NCBI RefSeq assembly: GCF_900476395.1
Contig: NZ_UIHB01000004.1
Coordinates: 310,001 to 374,000 of the forward strand
DNA length: 64,000 nucleotides
Origin: Xanthomonas euroxanthea
Lineage (GTDB): Bacteria; Pseudomonadota; Gammaproteobacteria; Xanthomonadales; Xanthomonadaceae
Direction: 5' to 3'
The position numbers were made by a program, and so were the translations under genes. The notes under the pieces are model-generated. The model was not told the origin of the DNA. It was given only the letters and a program-made list of their open reading frames with translations, and searched no databases. Shown piece after piece: positions 42,965 through 54,707 of this stretch (its first letter is position 1; each line of letters starts with the position of its first letter).

Positions 42965-45322
42965 TTACGAGGCGATTTTTCTCAGCACGATCAACAGGTT
43001 GGATACCACACCCAGGGGCGTCGCCAGGCGTTCCGGCAACGGCATGAAGGCGATCGAACTGCCATCTTCTTCCGCCAATGCCACATACAGCGCGCCGCTG
43101 CGCTGATCCACGCTGAAGCCGTTGATGGTGGTGTACTTGGCCGCATCCAGGCACCGCCCGGCACCGGCGCGCAGGTCGCTGTCGTGGGTGGCACAGGTGT
43201 CGGTGGACGACAGGTAATGCAACTGGCCTCGCGCACCGGGCGCCCAGCTGCGGTAACGCCAGCGCGATGGCTGCTGCGGATCGACTTGCTGCAAGGTGTC
43301 GGCCGCCAGCGACGGGGCGACCTGCCATAACCCGCCGCCGGTCAGGCGCGTCAGCAATACCTGGCCACTGACGCGATCCAGCCGCAACTGCGAAACGTCC
43401 TGCAGCGACGCCAGCGCGCGCCAGGGAGAGCTGCGTCTGTCGTAGAGCGTGGCAAAGGTGCGCCCGTCATCCGCTGCAGCCACGACCAGCAACCGGTCGG
43501 GATCGGGAAGATGGATCGCCTGCAACGGTCGCGCCTGCGGCACCGGCAACCGCAGCACCCTGCCCGTGCCTGGGGTCACTTCGAACAAGGCCGCATGCCC
43601 TTGCGCATCGCTGCCGCTGACCAGCACGCGTTGCGAATCGGCCGACCAGTCGGCGGCCTGGCGCGCATCCGGCCGCAGGCCTTCGATCAGGCGCACCGAG
43701 CCAGGTTTGCCGACATCGCCCCACCACAGGCCGTACGCACCGGAGCGGTTGGAGGCAAAGATCAGCTGGTGCCCGTCCGGCGCGATCATCGGCTGGTCGT
43801 CGCGCCCGCTGGAGGGAAACAGCCGGCGGCGGATGTAGCCGCCATTCATGGGGTCGTGAATGACCTGATACACGCCAAATTGCGGTTTACGCTGCACGAA
43901 CACCAGATGGCCATGCGCCACATCCGGCGCCTGCGCATCGTCCACACCAAGGTCATGCAGGCTGCGGTCGACCAGATCGAGCCGGTAGAGCCGCGCCTCG
44001 CTGTCCACACGACGCCCGAAGATCAGGCCGCTGCCGTCGGGCAACCAGCTCCAGCCGCGGACATCCGCGTTGTCATGGGTCAGCCGTTCGGCGGTTCCGC
44101 CGCTTGCCGGAATGCGCCACAGGTCGCCAAGCTGCGGATTGCGCAGAAACACGATCCAGTGGCCGTCCGGCGAATAGCGCGGCGTGTAGTCGAAGTCGCT
44201 CGGCTGCGCGCTGTAGCTCAGCGGCTGCCATTGACCGGTTTCCAGATCCAGCCGCCGCATGTGCGGCGCCCCGTGCGCGCCGGTCATGCTGCCGAACAGC
44301 AACGCACGGCCGTCTGGCGACCAGCTGAAACTCAGCATGTCCGCGCCGTCGCAGCGCGCCACCTCGCGTGCGGCAGCCGGGCCGCTGGCGGCGGCAATCA
44401 TGACGCGGCAGCCACCATCGGGCGCCTGCCGCGAGAAGGCGATCTCGCGCCCGTCCGGCGACCAAGCCGGCAGCCGATCGGAGATGCCGGCCGCCGGCGT
44501 ATCGAGCACGCGCGGATAAGCGTTGTTGGTGGTCTTGACCAGGATCGAGGTGCCTGCGCGATCGCTGGTCAGCGAGGCGTAGGCCACCATCGCCCCGTCC
44601 GGCGACAGGCTGGGCGTGAGATCGAAACCGCCGCCTGCAGTGATGATCTGATACGGGCGCTTGGGGCTGCCCAGCACTGCCGAGGCCGCCGCGGTATCGC
44701 TGGCTGGCGCACGCATCCACAGCGTCCGTGCCGCCAGCCCCAGCACCACCAGCAAGGTCACGCCGGCCACTGCCAGTGCCATCCAGCGGCGCCGCTGCGC
44801 GGCCGCCGGTGCGGACCGAACCAACGGCAGCGGCTGCCGGGGTGCCGCGTCACGCTCCAGGGCGGCAGCGGCCGCGATGCCGGCCGTGGGATCGCGATCC
44901 TCAAGTGCCGTGCTCGATACCGTTGCCACCGATGGCCCCGCGACGGCATCGGCGGAGCTATCCGAGCGTTGCTCCCACGCCACCGGCGCCAGCAGGCGAT
45001 AGCCGGTCTTGGCGATGGTCTCGATATGCTCGAAGCGCTGGCTGCCGTTGCTGGCCAACGCCTTGCGCAGTTGCGTGACCGCCTGGGTCACCACGTCGTT
45101 GGTCGGCAAGGTGTCGGGCCAGACCTCGGCCAGCAACTGCTCGCGGGTCACCACCTGACCCGGCTGCCGCGCCAGCGTCAGCAACACCGCCAGGGATTTC
45201 GGTGCCAGACGCGCGGCGCGCCGGGCGCCGGGCGCATGCACTTCGCGCGAGGCAACATCGACCACGCACTGGCCGACACGCAACCGGCCCGATGGCATCG
45301 CATTAGTGTGAGGAACACTCAT
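42965..45322 (-). CDS. CadC-like regulator with TolB/WD40-type propeller
   Basis: A 785-residue membrane regulator. Residues 10-110 form an OmpR-type winged helix (LAPKSLAVLLTLARQPGQVV, VTQAVTQLRKAL, IETIAKTGYRL). A single membrane helix follows at about 157-178 (RRRWMALAVAGVTLLVVLGL), and the rest is a TolB-like beta-propeller (repeats such as PSLSPDGAMVAYAS, AWSPDGREIAFSR, SWSPDGRALLFGS), probably periplasmic. This architecture is that of ToxR/CadC-like sensors. It lies upstream of the AraC and receptor genes on the same strand. ATG 45322 is chosen; a palindrome lies 50 bp upstream. Confidence 0.85.
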   Translation of the reverse strand: MSVPHTNAMPSGRLRVGQCVVDVASREVHAPGARRAARLAPKSLAVLLTLARQPGQVVTREQLLAEVWPDTLPTNDVVTQAVTQLRKALASNGSQRFEHIETIAKTGYRLLAPVAWEQRSDSSADAVAGPSVATVSSTALEDRDPTAGIAAAAALERDAAPRQPLPLVRSAPAAAQRRRWMALAVAGVTLLVVLGLAARTLWMRAPASDTAAASAVLGSPKRPYQIITAGGGFDLTPSLSPDGAMVAYASLTSDRAGTSILVKTTNNAYPRVLDTPAAGISDRLPAWSPDGREIAFSRQAPDGGCRVMIAAASGPAAAREVARCDGADMLSFSWSPDGRALLFGSMTGAHGAPHMRRLDLETGQWQPLSYSAQPSDFDYTPRYSPDGHWIVFLRNPQLGDLWRIPASGGTAERLTHDNADVRGWSWLPDGSGLIFGRRVDSEARLYRLDLVDRSLHDLGVDDAQAPDVAHGHLVFVQRKPQFGVYQVIHDPMNGGYIRRRLFPSSGRDDQPMIAPDGHQLIFASNRSGAYGLWWGDVGKPGSVRLIEGLRPDARQAADWSADSQRVLVSGSDAQGHAALFEVTPGTGRVLRLPVPQARPLQAIHLPDPDRLLVVAAADDGRTFATLYDRRSSPWRALASLQDVSQLRLDRVSGQVLLTRLTGGGLWQVAPSLAADTLQQVDPQQPSRWRYRSWAPGARGQLHYLSSTDTCATHDSDLRAGAGRCLDAAKYTTINGFSVDQRSGALYVALAEEDGSSIAFMPLPERLATPLGVVSNLLIVLRKIAS

Positions 45323-45372
45323 CGGCAAGAACACGCACCGGCATGCAAGGACTACAAAGAACGCATCACGCA

Positions 45373-45384
45373 CTTCGCGCGAAG
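45373..45384. promoter_or_regulatory. Palindrome CTTCGCGCGAAG upstream of the CadC-like gene
   Basis: A perfect 12-bp palindrome, 51 bp before the regulator's start. It could be an operator or a short hairpin. No known regulator is implied. Confidence 0.3.
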
Positions 45385-45533
45385 CGCCAAATTCAGCAAA
45401 GGACCACAACCAACTGTGTCATGCATCCATTTGGTGCAAATTTTACTCTATGCCCCGTTGCTTCCCTACGACAGGTGGCGACGTCAGGCTCTCTCTCTCT
45501 CGCCGACGAATTCAAATAATTACGATGTCCCCT

Positions 45534-45557
45534 TCGCGCCTCTGGCGCGATTTTTTT
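45534..45557 (+). terminator. Intrinsic terminator with no plus-strand gene before it
   Basis: TCGCGCC/GGCGCGA with a 3-nt loop and seven T residues is a good plus-strand terminator. The only sequence before it on this strand, from 45323, holds no supported gene, so an unannotated small RNA may end here. It is not a terminator for thiC, because on the minus strand the U-run is on the wrong side. From 45558 to 45721 no feature is seen. Confidence 0.75.
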
Positions 45558-45721
45558 ATCTGCGATTCAGAAAAATGCGCTGAAATGCTTGCCGGCTGTA
45601 ACCGCTTGCAATGCAGTCGCAGCGCGGCACTTGCGCACCACGCTGCGATCTGCCTAAGCCGAAGCTGAATTTTTCTTAAGCGAACTATCGGCCCGCTGCA
45701 ACGCAACATTGCTGGCGCGTG

Positions 45722-47811
<2,090 letters not shown>

Positions 47812-48358
47812 GCGATTAAACCACATCGCACCCTGCGCGGCTAAAAAATATCGCCAGCTGTCGGCACCGCGCTCGGCGATGAGATGCACGTTTGGTGCAG
47901 GCCGTTGCGTGCAGCGGCCGCGCTCGCCTGGCGATGACCAACGCAGTGTTGTCACGTTCGGCAGCGACCGCTGTCCGTGTATAGCAGCACACGCGCAGCG
48001 TCGCTGCGGCACTACAGGAGCGCCCTCGCACTGCACGCCTCGCACTGCAACACAACGCGCATTCGCGAACAGCGCGTCTGCCAACGCGTTCGATTCGGCC
48101 TGGGCCATCCCGAGACGCTGCAGCCACACGTAGACGCCCAGCGCTTCTGATCGCACCCATGAGCCGCCGGTCCGCTGCCTGGACACGCCGGTTGTCACAA
48201 CGACCACTTTGGGGAAGTCGTTGTCCACGTGCCAGGACTGCCACGTCACCGGCCGCCTGGCACGCAGCAGCGCGGTGGTGCCATGCACGGACATTTCCAC
48301 GGCACATCACACCGCTAGCCTGCAGTCACCACAACAAGAAAACCTGCTCTCTCTCCCT

Positions 48359-48385
48359 GCCGCCGATCTTCGGCGGCTTTTTTTT
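48359..48385 (+). terminator. Intrinsic terminator upstream of the S9 peptidase
   Basis: GCCGCCGA/TCGGCGGC, loop of 3 nt, then eight T residues. It lies 67 bp before the peptidase start on the same strand. It may be an attenuator of that gene or end a short upstream transcript; no gene precedes it on the plus strand. Confidence 0.7.
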
Positions 48386-48451
48386 GATCCACTTGCCACA
48401 GCTATCGCCGGTTCGTTATCTTTCTGTGAAACAGGGGAATGGACGACGCAG

Positions 48452-50425
48452 ATGCAAGGGATGCACCGGTTTGGCTGGGCAGCGATGCTGCTGATGGGGG
48501 TTTTTTCAGGGACTGCGCAAGCCGCGTCCCCGCCGCCTGTAGAGGCCTTCGTCGAATCCGGCCCGATCTCCTCGCCGGCGATGTCGCCCGATGGGAAGCA
48601 TCTGGCGGTCAGCGCGGACCTGGGCGATGGCAACTACGCGCTGGTGGTCTACCGCATTGCCGGCATGCAGTCCACCACGATGCTGCGCCTGCCGCGCTAT
48701 GAATTGCCGGTGCGCATTGCCTGGGTCAGCGACCGCCGGCTGGTGATCGGCAAGGGGCGCAAACTCGGCTCGCTGGAAGAGCCCATGCCGATGGGCGAGA
48801 TCATCGCCACCGATCTGGATGGCAGCAATCAGCGCTATGTGTACGGCTACCTGCAAAGCACCCGCAACGCGGGGCTGGAGCGCGGGTTCGGCTATATCGA
48901 GGGCCTGCCGAGTCGCCGCAACGGGCACTTCTACATGCGACGCCTGTCGCTGGACTCGCGCCACTCGATGCTCTACGACGTCGACGCCAGCACTACTACC
49001 CATCGCCTGATGGCAGACGTCGACGTCCCCGATCTGCGCTTCGTGCTCGACCACGATGGTGTGGCGCAATACGCGTACGGCACCGACGACAACGATAACC
49101 CGTTGCTGTTCCGCCGATCGGGCAATGGCTGGTCGCCGATGTCCCAGGTCCAGGCCAACTGGCGACCGATCGCATTTGCACGGCAGCCGGGCCGCGTCTA
49201 CGGCTGGTATAGCGAGGCCGGGGGCCCTGCAGTCCTGGTGGCCAGCGATCCCGACGGCCACCAGCGCAGCGTGCTCGCGTCGGACCCGTTCTACAGCGTG
49301 GACGATCTGCAGTGGGGTCCGGCGCCGCAGACGCCATTTGCTGCACGACTTGGGCCAGGGCGGCCGACGCTGCGCTATTTCGAGCAGGACACTGCCGAAG
49401 CGCAACTGCACCGGAGCCTGAGCCAGACCCTGGCCGGCCAGTACGTGGACTTCGTCAATTTCACCGAGGACGGCAGCGGCCTGCTGCTACGGGCCTATAG
49501 CGACCGCGATGCAGGTGCCTGGTACATCTTCGACCGGCCGAGCAACACGCTGAAACTTGTCATCAAGGCACGCAGTGCATTGCCGGCGGCGCAGATGAAC
49601 GAGCGTCGCATGGTGACGTTTCAGGCCAGCGACGGGCTGATCCTGGACGGCGTGCTCACCGTCCCCGGCACCGCCGCACGCGGTGAACGGCTGCCGATGA
49701 TCCTGCTGCCGCACGGTGGCCCGCATGCAGATGGCGATGGCTGGGCCTTCGATACCGACGCCCAGTTCCTGGCCAGCCGCGGCTATCTGGTGCTGCAGGT
49801 CAACTATCGCGGCGGCCTGGGGCGTGGCAACCGGTTCGAGCGCGCCGGGTATCGCCGATGGGGCGAGCGTATCCAGGACGATCTGGTCGACGGCGTTCGC
49901 TGGGCAGTGGGCCAGGGACTCGCCGATCAGACGCGCATCTGCAGCTATGGCGCCAGCTTCGGCGCGTATGCCGCCATGATGGTGCAGGTCAAGGCGCCGG
50001 AGTTGTTCCGCTGCGCGGTGGGCGTGGCCGGCATCTACGACCTGCAGATGATGTACAGCAAGGGCGACATCAATCGCAGCGACTACGGGCTGAATTATCT
50101 GGAGCGCGCCATTGGCCGTGATACGGCTGAACTGGCGGCGCACTCCCCGGTGATGCTGGCTGATCGCATCAAGGTGCCGGTGCTGCTCGTGCACGGCGAA
50201 GAGGACGAGCGAGCTCCCTTCGCACAGGCCAAGAGCCTGCGCGCGGCATTGACGCGCAGCGGCAACGCGCCGCAATGGATGTCCGTTCCCAAGGAGGGAC
50301 ACGGTTTCTACAAGGAGGCCAACCAGATCACGTTCTATCGCACCCTGGAACGTTTTCTTGCCGAGCAGTTGGGTGGCAACACTGCGACGGCGACATCCAG
50401 TGCCGTATCCGCCGCGCCGCAGTGA
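48452..50425 (+). CDS. Secreted prolyl-oligopeptidase-family (S9) peptidase
   Basis: A 657-residue serine peptidase of family S9. The signal peptide ends near TAQAASPPP. A beta-propeller of about 370 residues is followed by an alpha/beta-hydrolase catalytic domain: the nucleophile Ser is in SYGASFGAYAAMM, the Asp in HGEEDERAP, and the His in KEGHGFYK. It is likely to cleave peptides in the periplasm or outside. ATG 48452 is a choice between close in-frame starts. It is convergent with the chemoreceptor-like gene, 9 bp between stops. Confidence 0.88.
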   Translation: MQGMHRFGWAAMLLMGVFSGTAQAASPPPVEAFVESGPISSPAMSPDGKHLAVSADLGDGNYALVVYRIAGMQSTTMLRLPRYELPVRIAWVSDRRLVIGKGRKLGSLEEPMPMGEIIATDLDGSNQRYVYGYLQSTRNAGLERGFGYIEGLPSRRNGHFYMRRLSLDSRHSMLYDVDASTTTHRLMADVDVPDLRFVLDHDGVAQYAYGTDDNDNPLLFRRSGNGWSPMSQVQANWRPIAFARQPGRVYGWYSEAGGPAVLVASDPDGHQRSVLASDPFYSVDDLQWGPAPQTPFAARLGPGRPTLRYFEQDTAEAQLHRSLSQTLAGQYVDFVNFTEDGSGLLLRAYSDRDAGAWYIFDRPSNTLKLVIKARSALPAAQMNERRMVTFQASDGLILDGVLTVPGTAARGERLPMILLPHGGPHADGDGWAFDTDAQFLASRGYLVLQVNYRGGLGRGNRFERAGYRRWGERIQDDLVDGVRWAVGQGLADQTRICSYGASFGAYAAMMVQVKAPELFRCAVGVAGIYDLQMMYSKGDINRSDYGLNYLERAIGRDTAELAAHSPVMLADRIKVPVLLVHGEEDERAPFAQAKSLRAALTRSGNAPQWMSVPKEGHGFYKEANQITFYRTLERFLAEQLGGNTATATSSAVSAAPQ

Positions 50426-50434
50426 CGCGGCGCG

Positions 50435-52273
50435 CTAGTCCAGCGTATAGCCCACCCGCAAACCGCCCCAGTGCCTGCGGCCGACGTAGATCGGCACCGA
50501 CAGGTCGAACATGATCTGGCCGGTGTCGCGGCGGTAGACCTGCAGGCGATACGGGTCGGTGTGCGCGCCCACGCTGCGGCCGACGCGGTCGGTGAACTTG
50601 CGCTTGGTGCGGTTGCCGACCAGATCGCGCTTGGGATCGCCGGTCAGCGGCTGGGTGAAGCGCAGGTTGTGCGTGGGCACATAGCCGTCGGGATTGGCGC
50701 AGATCGCGAACACGATCCAGGGATGCGCATCCAGCAGCGGCTCCTGCAAGGCGGGTAACACCTCGTCGCAAAGCGCATCGAAGTCGGTGCTGAACTTGGC
50801 GGGCTCCACGCCGGCAATCGGCGTGTAGGTGCGTGCGAACAGCGCCGCTTCGTCGATCTGGCCGCGTGCGATGGCCTGCGCCAGGGCGGTGCCGATGCGA
50901 GCGGCGGCGGCCACGGCGAGTTCCTTGACGCGCGCGTGGCGGGGAACTGCCAGCGGATCGGCCGGCAGACGGAACAGGCCCACGCAGTCGCGCAGCGTCT
51001 CGGTACCGCGCTCCAGCGCCTCGCTGCGTTCGGCCACATGCGCGGCATGCTGCAGGTTGCTGCGCCCCAGCGCCACCACGCCATCGACGGCACGTTCGAT
51101 GCCGCGAATCTCGCCGTCCTGCGCCTGGATCCGCCCGGCCACCGTGGTCATCGCGCTGCTGGCCTGGCCGAGCACGCGGGTGATGCCATCGAGCACCGCT
51201 TCGGTGCCGCGCGCCGAGGCCGCGCCCTCGCCCACCGCGGCGCTGGTTTCGGCCAGGATCGCGCGCACGTCGCGCGCTGCCGCTGCCGCCCGTTCGGCCA
51301 GGCGGCGGATCTCGGTGGCGACCACCGCAAAGCCGCGCCCGGCATCGCCGGCGTGCGCCGCTTCGATGCTGGCGTTGATCGACAGGATGTTGGTCTGGAA
51401 CGCCACCGAGTCGATGACTTCGATGACCTCGCCGGCACGCGCCGCACGACGTTCCACCTCGTGCATGGCCTGGCCCAGCGCATGTGCGGCAGCGACGCCC
51501 TGGCGTGCGCTTTCGTCGGCGCTGGCGGCCAGCGCAATCACCTGCGCCAGATCGGCGTTGACGTCCTGCAGGCTCGCAGCAAGGCGCTCCACCGCGGTGC
51601 GCGCGCCATCCAGCGCGTCGGTCTGCGCCTGCGACTGACGTACCATCTCGTCGTTTTCGGCCACCAGCGGCGGCACTTCGGCAGCGATCTGCACCGACAA
51701 CGCCACTGCCTGGCGGATCGCTTCGGCCAGATTGCCGAAGCCGGCCTGCAGCCGGCGCCCCATGTCGGTCTCGGACAAACCGGGCGGCAGCAACAGCTCC
51801 AGCTCGCACCCGGCCAGTGCCTGGGCGGTGCGCTCGAGTACGGTGCGGTCTTCATGTTCGGCCTGCAGGCGCGCCACCAATGGCTGCAGCAGCGGCGAGA
51901 TCGGCACCGGCCGGCTGTCTTCGGCCAGGCGGGTGGCTTCGCGCAGCAGGATCGCGGTTTCCACATGCGGCAGCGACAGCATCCAGCCCCCGTGCTCGCG
52001 GTCGCGCACATAGCGCACGCGCCGGGCCGGGTCGTCGCCGGGGGCGGCCCATACGCCGTCTTCGCCGGCCAGATCGGCTGCACTCAATCCCCACACCACC
52101 GACACCGGCGCGCCCTGCAGCTCGCTGGCGGTCTTGCCCAGGACGTCCAGGCCTGCGCGGTTGCAGGCCACCACGCAGGCCTCGGCCGATAGCCGCAGCA
52201 GCGCGACCGGTGCATCGGGGAGCAGCGCCGCCTGCGTTTGCGACGGCGAACCGGGCTGTTGCATCGAGCTCAT
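50435..52273 (-). CDS. Soluble chemoreceptor-like protein with C-terminal sensor segment
   Basis: A 612-residue protein without membrane helices. The first 110 residues look PAS-like ([20 protein letters not shown]). Residues about 250-420 are an MCP signalling domain ([20 protein letters not shown] followed by [20 protein letters not shown]). The C-terminal 130 residues contain a GYVPTHN motif and resemble Cache-type ligand domains. Placing a sensor after the signalling hairpin in a cytoplasmic protein is unusual. Upstream TAGGAA precedes ATG 52273. It likely affects motility or another output through CheA/CheW-like partners (inference). Confidence 0.8.
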   Translation of the reverse strand: MSSMQQPGSPSQTQAALLPDAPVALLRLSAEACVVACNRAGLDVLGKTASELQGAPVSVVWGLSAADLAGEDGVWAAPGDDPARRVRYVRDREHGGWMLSLPHVETAILLREATRLAEDSRPVPISPLLQPLVARLQAEHEDRTVLERTAQALAGCELELLLPPGLSETDMGRRLQAGFGNLAEAIRQAVALSVQIAAEVPPLVAENDEMVRQSQAQTDALDGARTAVERLAASLQDVNADLAQVIALAASADESARQGVAAAHALGQAMHEVERRAARAGEVIEVIDSVAFQTNILSINASIEAAHAGDAGRGFAVVATEIRRLAERAAAAARDVRAILAETSAAVGEGAASARGTEAVLDGITRVLGQASSAMTTVAGRIQAQDGEIRGIERAVDGVVALGRSNLQHAAHVAERSEALERGTETLRDCVGLFRLPADPLAVPRHARVKELAVAAAARIGTALAQAIARGQIDEAALFARTYTPIAGVEPAKFSTDFDALCDEVLPALQEPLLDAHPWIVFAICANPDGYVPTHNLRFTQPLTGDPKRDLVGNRTKRKFTDRVGRSVGAHTDPYRLQVYRRDTGQIMFDLSVPIYVGRRHWGGLRVGYTLD

Positions 52274-52353
52274 GGGCGTTCCTAATCCATCACCATCATT
52301 AGCGGCGCGCCGCGGCTGCAATTGAGCGGCGCCATGCATCTGCAGGCGCCTGC

Positions 52354-54063
52354 TCAGTAACCGGCGGCCTGCCCGTCCTTGCGGCTTTCCGAGGCGCCGT
52401 AATACACCCCGCTGGCCGGATCACGCGCGATCGCCTGATATCCGCCATACGGGCCATCGGCAAAGATCACCCGGTGGCCCTTGCGCATCAGCGCGCGAAT
52501 GGTGTCGTAGGAGAAGCCGGTTTCCAGATTGACCTCGCCGCCATCGCTCATCGCGGTGGCCTGGCCGGTCGGCTCGGTGGAGCCTTCGTGCTGGATGCGC
52601 GGCGCGTCACCGGCTTCCTGCAGATTCATGTGGAAGTCCACCAGGTTCATCACGATCTGCACGTGACCCTGCGGCTGCATCGCCCCGCCCATCACCCCGA
52701 AGCTCAGCCACGGCTTGCCGTCCTTGGTGACGAAAGCGGGAATGATGGTCTGGAACGGCCGCTTGCCCGGCGCGTAGCCGTTGGGGTGATCCTTCTTCAG
52801 CACGAACATCTCGCCACGGTCCTGCAGGATGAAGCCCAGCCCCGGCGGGGCCATGCCGCTGCCCATGCCGCGGTAATTGGACTGGATCAACGACACCATC
52901 ATGCCGTCGGCATCGGCCACGGTCATGTAGATCGTGTCGCCCTCTTCCAGCTGCTTGGGCGTGCCCGGCTGCACCTCCTTGAGCGCCTTGTCCATGGAGA
53001 TCAGCGCGCGACGCTGCGCGGCGTAATCCTTGGAGATCAGCCTGGCCAGCGGTGCCGGCTGGAACGCCGGGTCGGCATAGAAGCGCGCGCGGTCGGCGAA
53101 GGCCAGCTTCTTGGCTTCGGTGAACAGGTGCACGTGCTCGGCCGAGCCGTACGGGATCTTGGAGAAGTCGTAGCCCTCCAGGATGTTGAGCATCTGCAGC
53201 GCGGCAATGCCCTGGCTGTTGGGCGGCAACTCCCAGACATCAACGCCACGGTAGTTGGTGGACACCGGCTCCACCCACTCGCCGGTGTGGCTGGCCAGAT
53301 CCTCGTAGCTCAGGTAGCCGCCATTGGCCTTGAAATAGGCGCCGATGGTGCGGGCGATATCGCCTTTGTAGAACGCGTCGCGGCCGCCGTCGGCGATCTG
53401 CTGCAAGGTGTTGGCCAGGTTGGGGTTCTTCCACAGCTCGCCCTTGCGCGGGGCATGGCCGTCAATGGTGAACTGCTCCTTGAAGCCGGGGTATTGCGAC
53501 AGGCGCGGCACCGAGCGGTCCCAGTAATAGGCGATGGTTTCGGCCACCGGATGGCCTTCGCGGGCATAACGGATGGCCGGGGCCAGGTTCTGCGCCATCG
53601 GCTTGCGCCCGAAGCGCTCATGCAACGCGAACCAGCCATCCACCGCGCCCGGCACCGACACCGGCAGCGGGCCGGTCGGCGGAATGTCCTTCAACCCACG
53701 GCGCTGGAACTCGGCCAGGGTCAGCGACTTCGGCGAGCGGCCCGAGCCGTTGTAGCCGTAGAGCTTGCTGGTCTTGGGATCCCAGACGATGGCGAACAGA
53801 TCCCCGCCCACGCCGTTGCCGGTCGGCTCCATCAGCCCCAGCGCGGCATTGGCGGCGATCGCCGCATCCACCGCCGAGCCGCCGCCCTTCATCACATCCA
53901 GCGCGATCTGGGTGACCAACGGCTGCGAGGTCGCCGCCATTGCGTGCGGGGCGATGACTTCCGAGCGGGTGGCAAACGGCTGCCCGGTGATCCGGTCGGC
54001 AGCACTCAGAGGTGGCGCAAGCAGCGCCAAGGCAGACACCAACAACACAGCTACGCGACGCAT
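52354..54063 (-). CDS. ggt: Gamma-glutamyltransferase
   Basis: A 569-residue periplasmic gamma-glutamyltransferase precursor that transfers or hydrolyses gamma-glutamyl groups of glutathione. The signal peptide ends near LSAADRIT. Motifs are [33 protein letters not shown], the autocleavage/nucleophile Thr region [15 protein letters not shown] and a [13 protein letters not shown] active-site loop. ATG 54063 is chosen over a frame open 34 codons further. It is divergent from the ilv operon. The C-terminal part ends in RKDGQAAGY. Confidence 0.93.
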   Translation of the reverse strand: MRRVAVLLVSALALLAPPLSAADRITGQPFATRSEVIAPHAMAATSQPLVTQIALDVMKGGGSAVDAAIAANAALGLMEPTGNGVGGDLFAIVWDPKTSKLYGYNGSGRSPKSLTLAEFQRRGLKDIPPTGPLPVSVPGAVDGWFALHERFGRKPMAQNLAPAIRYAREGHPVAETIAYYWDRSVPRLSQYPGFKEQFTIDGHAPRKGELWKNPNLANTLQQIADGGRDAFYKGDIARTIGAYFKANGGYLSYEDLASHTGEWVEPVSTNYRGVDVWELPPNSQGIAALQMLNILEGYDFSKIPYGSAEHVHLFTEAKKLAFADRARFYADPAFQPAPLARLISKDYAAQRRALISMDKALKEVQPGTPKQLEEGDTIYMTVADADGMMVSLIQSNYRGMGSGMAPPGLGFILQDRGEMFVLKKDHPNGYAPGKRPFQTIIPAFVTKDGKPWLSFGVMGGAMQPQGHVQIVMNLVDFHMNLQEAGDAPRIQHEGSTEPTGQATAMSDGGEVNLETGFSYDTIRALMRKGHRVIFADGPYGGYQAIARDPASGVYYGASESRKDGQAAGY

Positions 54064-54286
54064 GACAGACGATCCCCGAAACACCACATGTGAGTGGTCA
54101 ACCATACCAGCGGGTCGGGCCACATCGTTCGGCACGCACTGCCTGTCAGCACAAATGCCGCGCATTTAGTGACGCGTAGCGCCTGCCGCTGGCCCGTACC
54201 GATCCGGTTTCAACAGCAACCATGCTGCTGCCACGCGGTTTTGCGCGATACAGCGCCCATTGACGCGGCCGTTTCACGCGCAAGGG

Positions 54287-54316
54287 TTGACACCCCACCA
54301 GCAGCGATGGTTATCT
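54287..54316 (+). promoter_or_regulatory. ilv operon promoter
   Basis: TTGACA (54287-54292) and TTATCT (54311-54316) are separated by 18 bp. The leader-peptide ATG is 8 nt past the -10 box, so its mRNA is nearly leaderless. Confidence 0.75.
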
Positions 54317-54323
54317 CGGTCTC

Positions 54324-54446
54324 ATGCCGCACCGCCACACCACCTCGAACGCCCCAGTGTCCGCGCCCATCGGCGCGTCGGCAGCGTCGCTTCTCGTGCT
54401 CGTACTTATTACCTCGCCAACCGGTGCGGGACGGGACTTCGTGTAG
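54324..54446 (+). CDS. ilvL: ilv leader peptide (attenuator control)
   Basis: A 40-codon reading frame directly after a good promoter. It contains the run Leu-Leu-Val-Leu-Val-Leu-Ile (codons 54390-54410), the three branched-chain amino acids whose synthesis the operon serves. The stop codon (54444-54446) lies just after the antiterminator strand. Ribosome stalling at these codons when leucine, valine or isoleucine is short would allow antitermination. Similar leader peptides are known for proteobacterial ilv operons. Confidence 0.85.
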   Translation: MPHRHTTSNAPVSAPIGASAASLLVLVLITSPTGAGRDFV

Positions 54447-54501
54447 GCAACAGACACACAAGGCTTCGATCAGACCCCGCACCGGCAACGGCGCGGGGTT
54501 T
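54423..54501 (+). promoter_or_regulatory. ilv attenuator with competing structures
   Basis: The terminator is ACCCCGC (54474-54480) paired with GCGGGGT (54493-54499), with an inner CCG/CGG and a GCAA loop, followed by a short T stretch. The antiterminator strand GGTGCGGG (54423-54430, inside the end of the leader frame) is a perfect complement of CCCGCACC (54476-54483), which overlaps the terminator's left arm. Only one of the two can form. The T-run is short, so the switch may need help from Rho or may be leaky. Confidence 0.8.
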
Positions 54502-54707
54502 CGCGTTTCAGGGACCACCAAAAGTTTCGAATGACATGAACGACATCACTACCATCGCCGCAATGCCCATCACGCGTGCCCACCGGCGCGCTGGTGATTG
54601 CGCGTGCATGCGCAGTGCCATCGTCCATCCCCATTTTGCCTGGCCGGCCAGTGTCTGCACTGCCGGCTGATTTCTTTCCCACTGCCAAACCCCGCAAGGA
54701 CTACTCC

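Noticed and set aside
47879-48494. Plus-strand frames upstream of the S9 peptidase
   Set aside because: They cross the intrinsic terminator at 48359 and have no motif.
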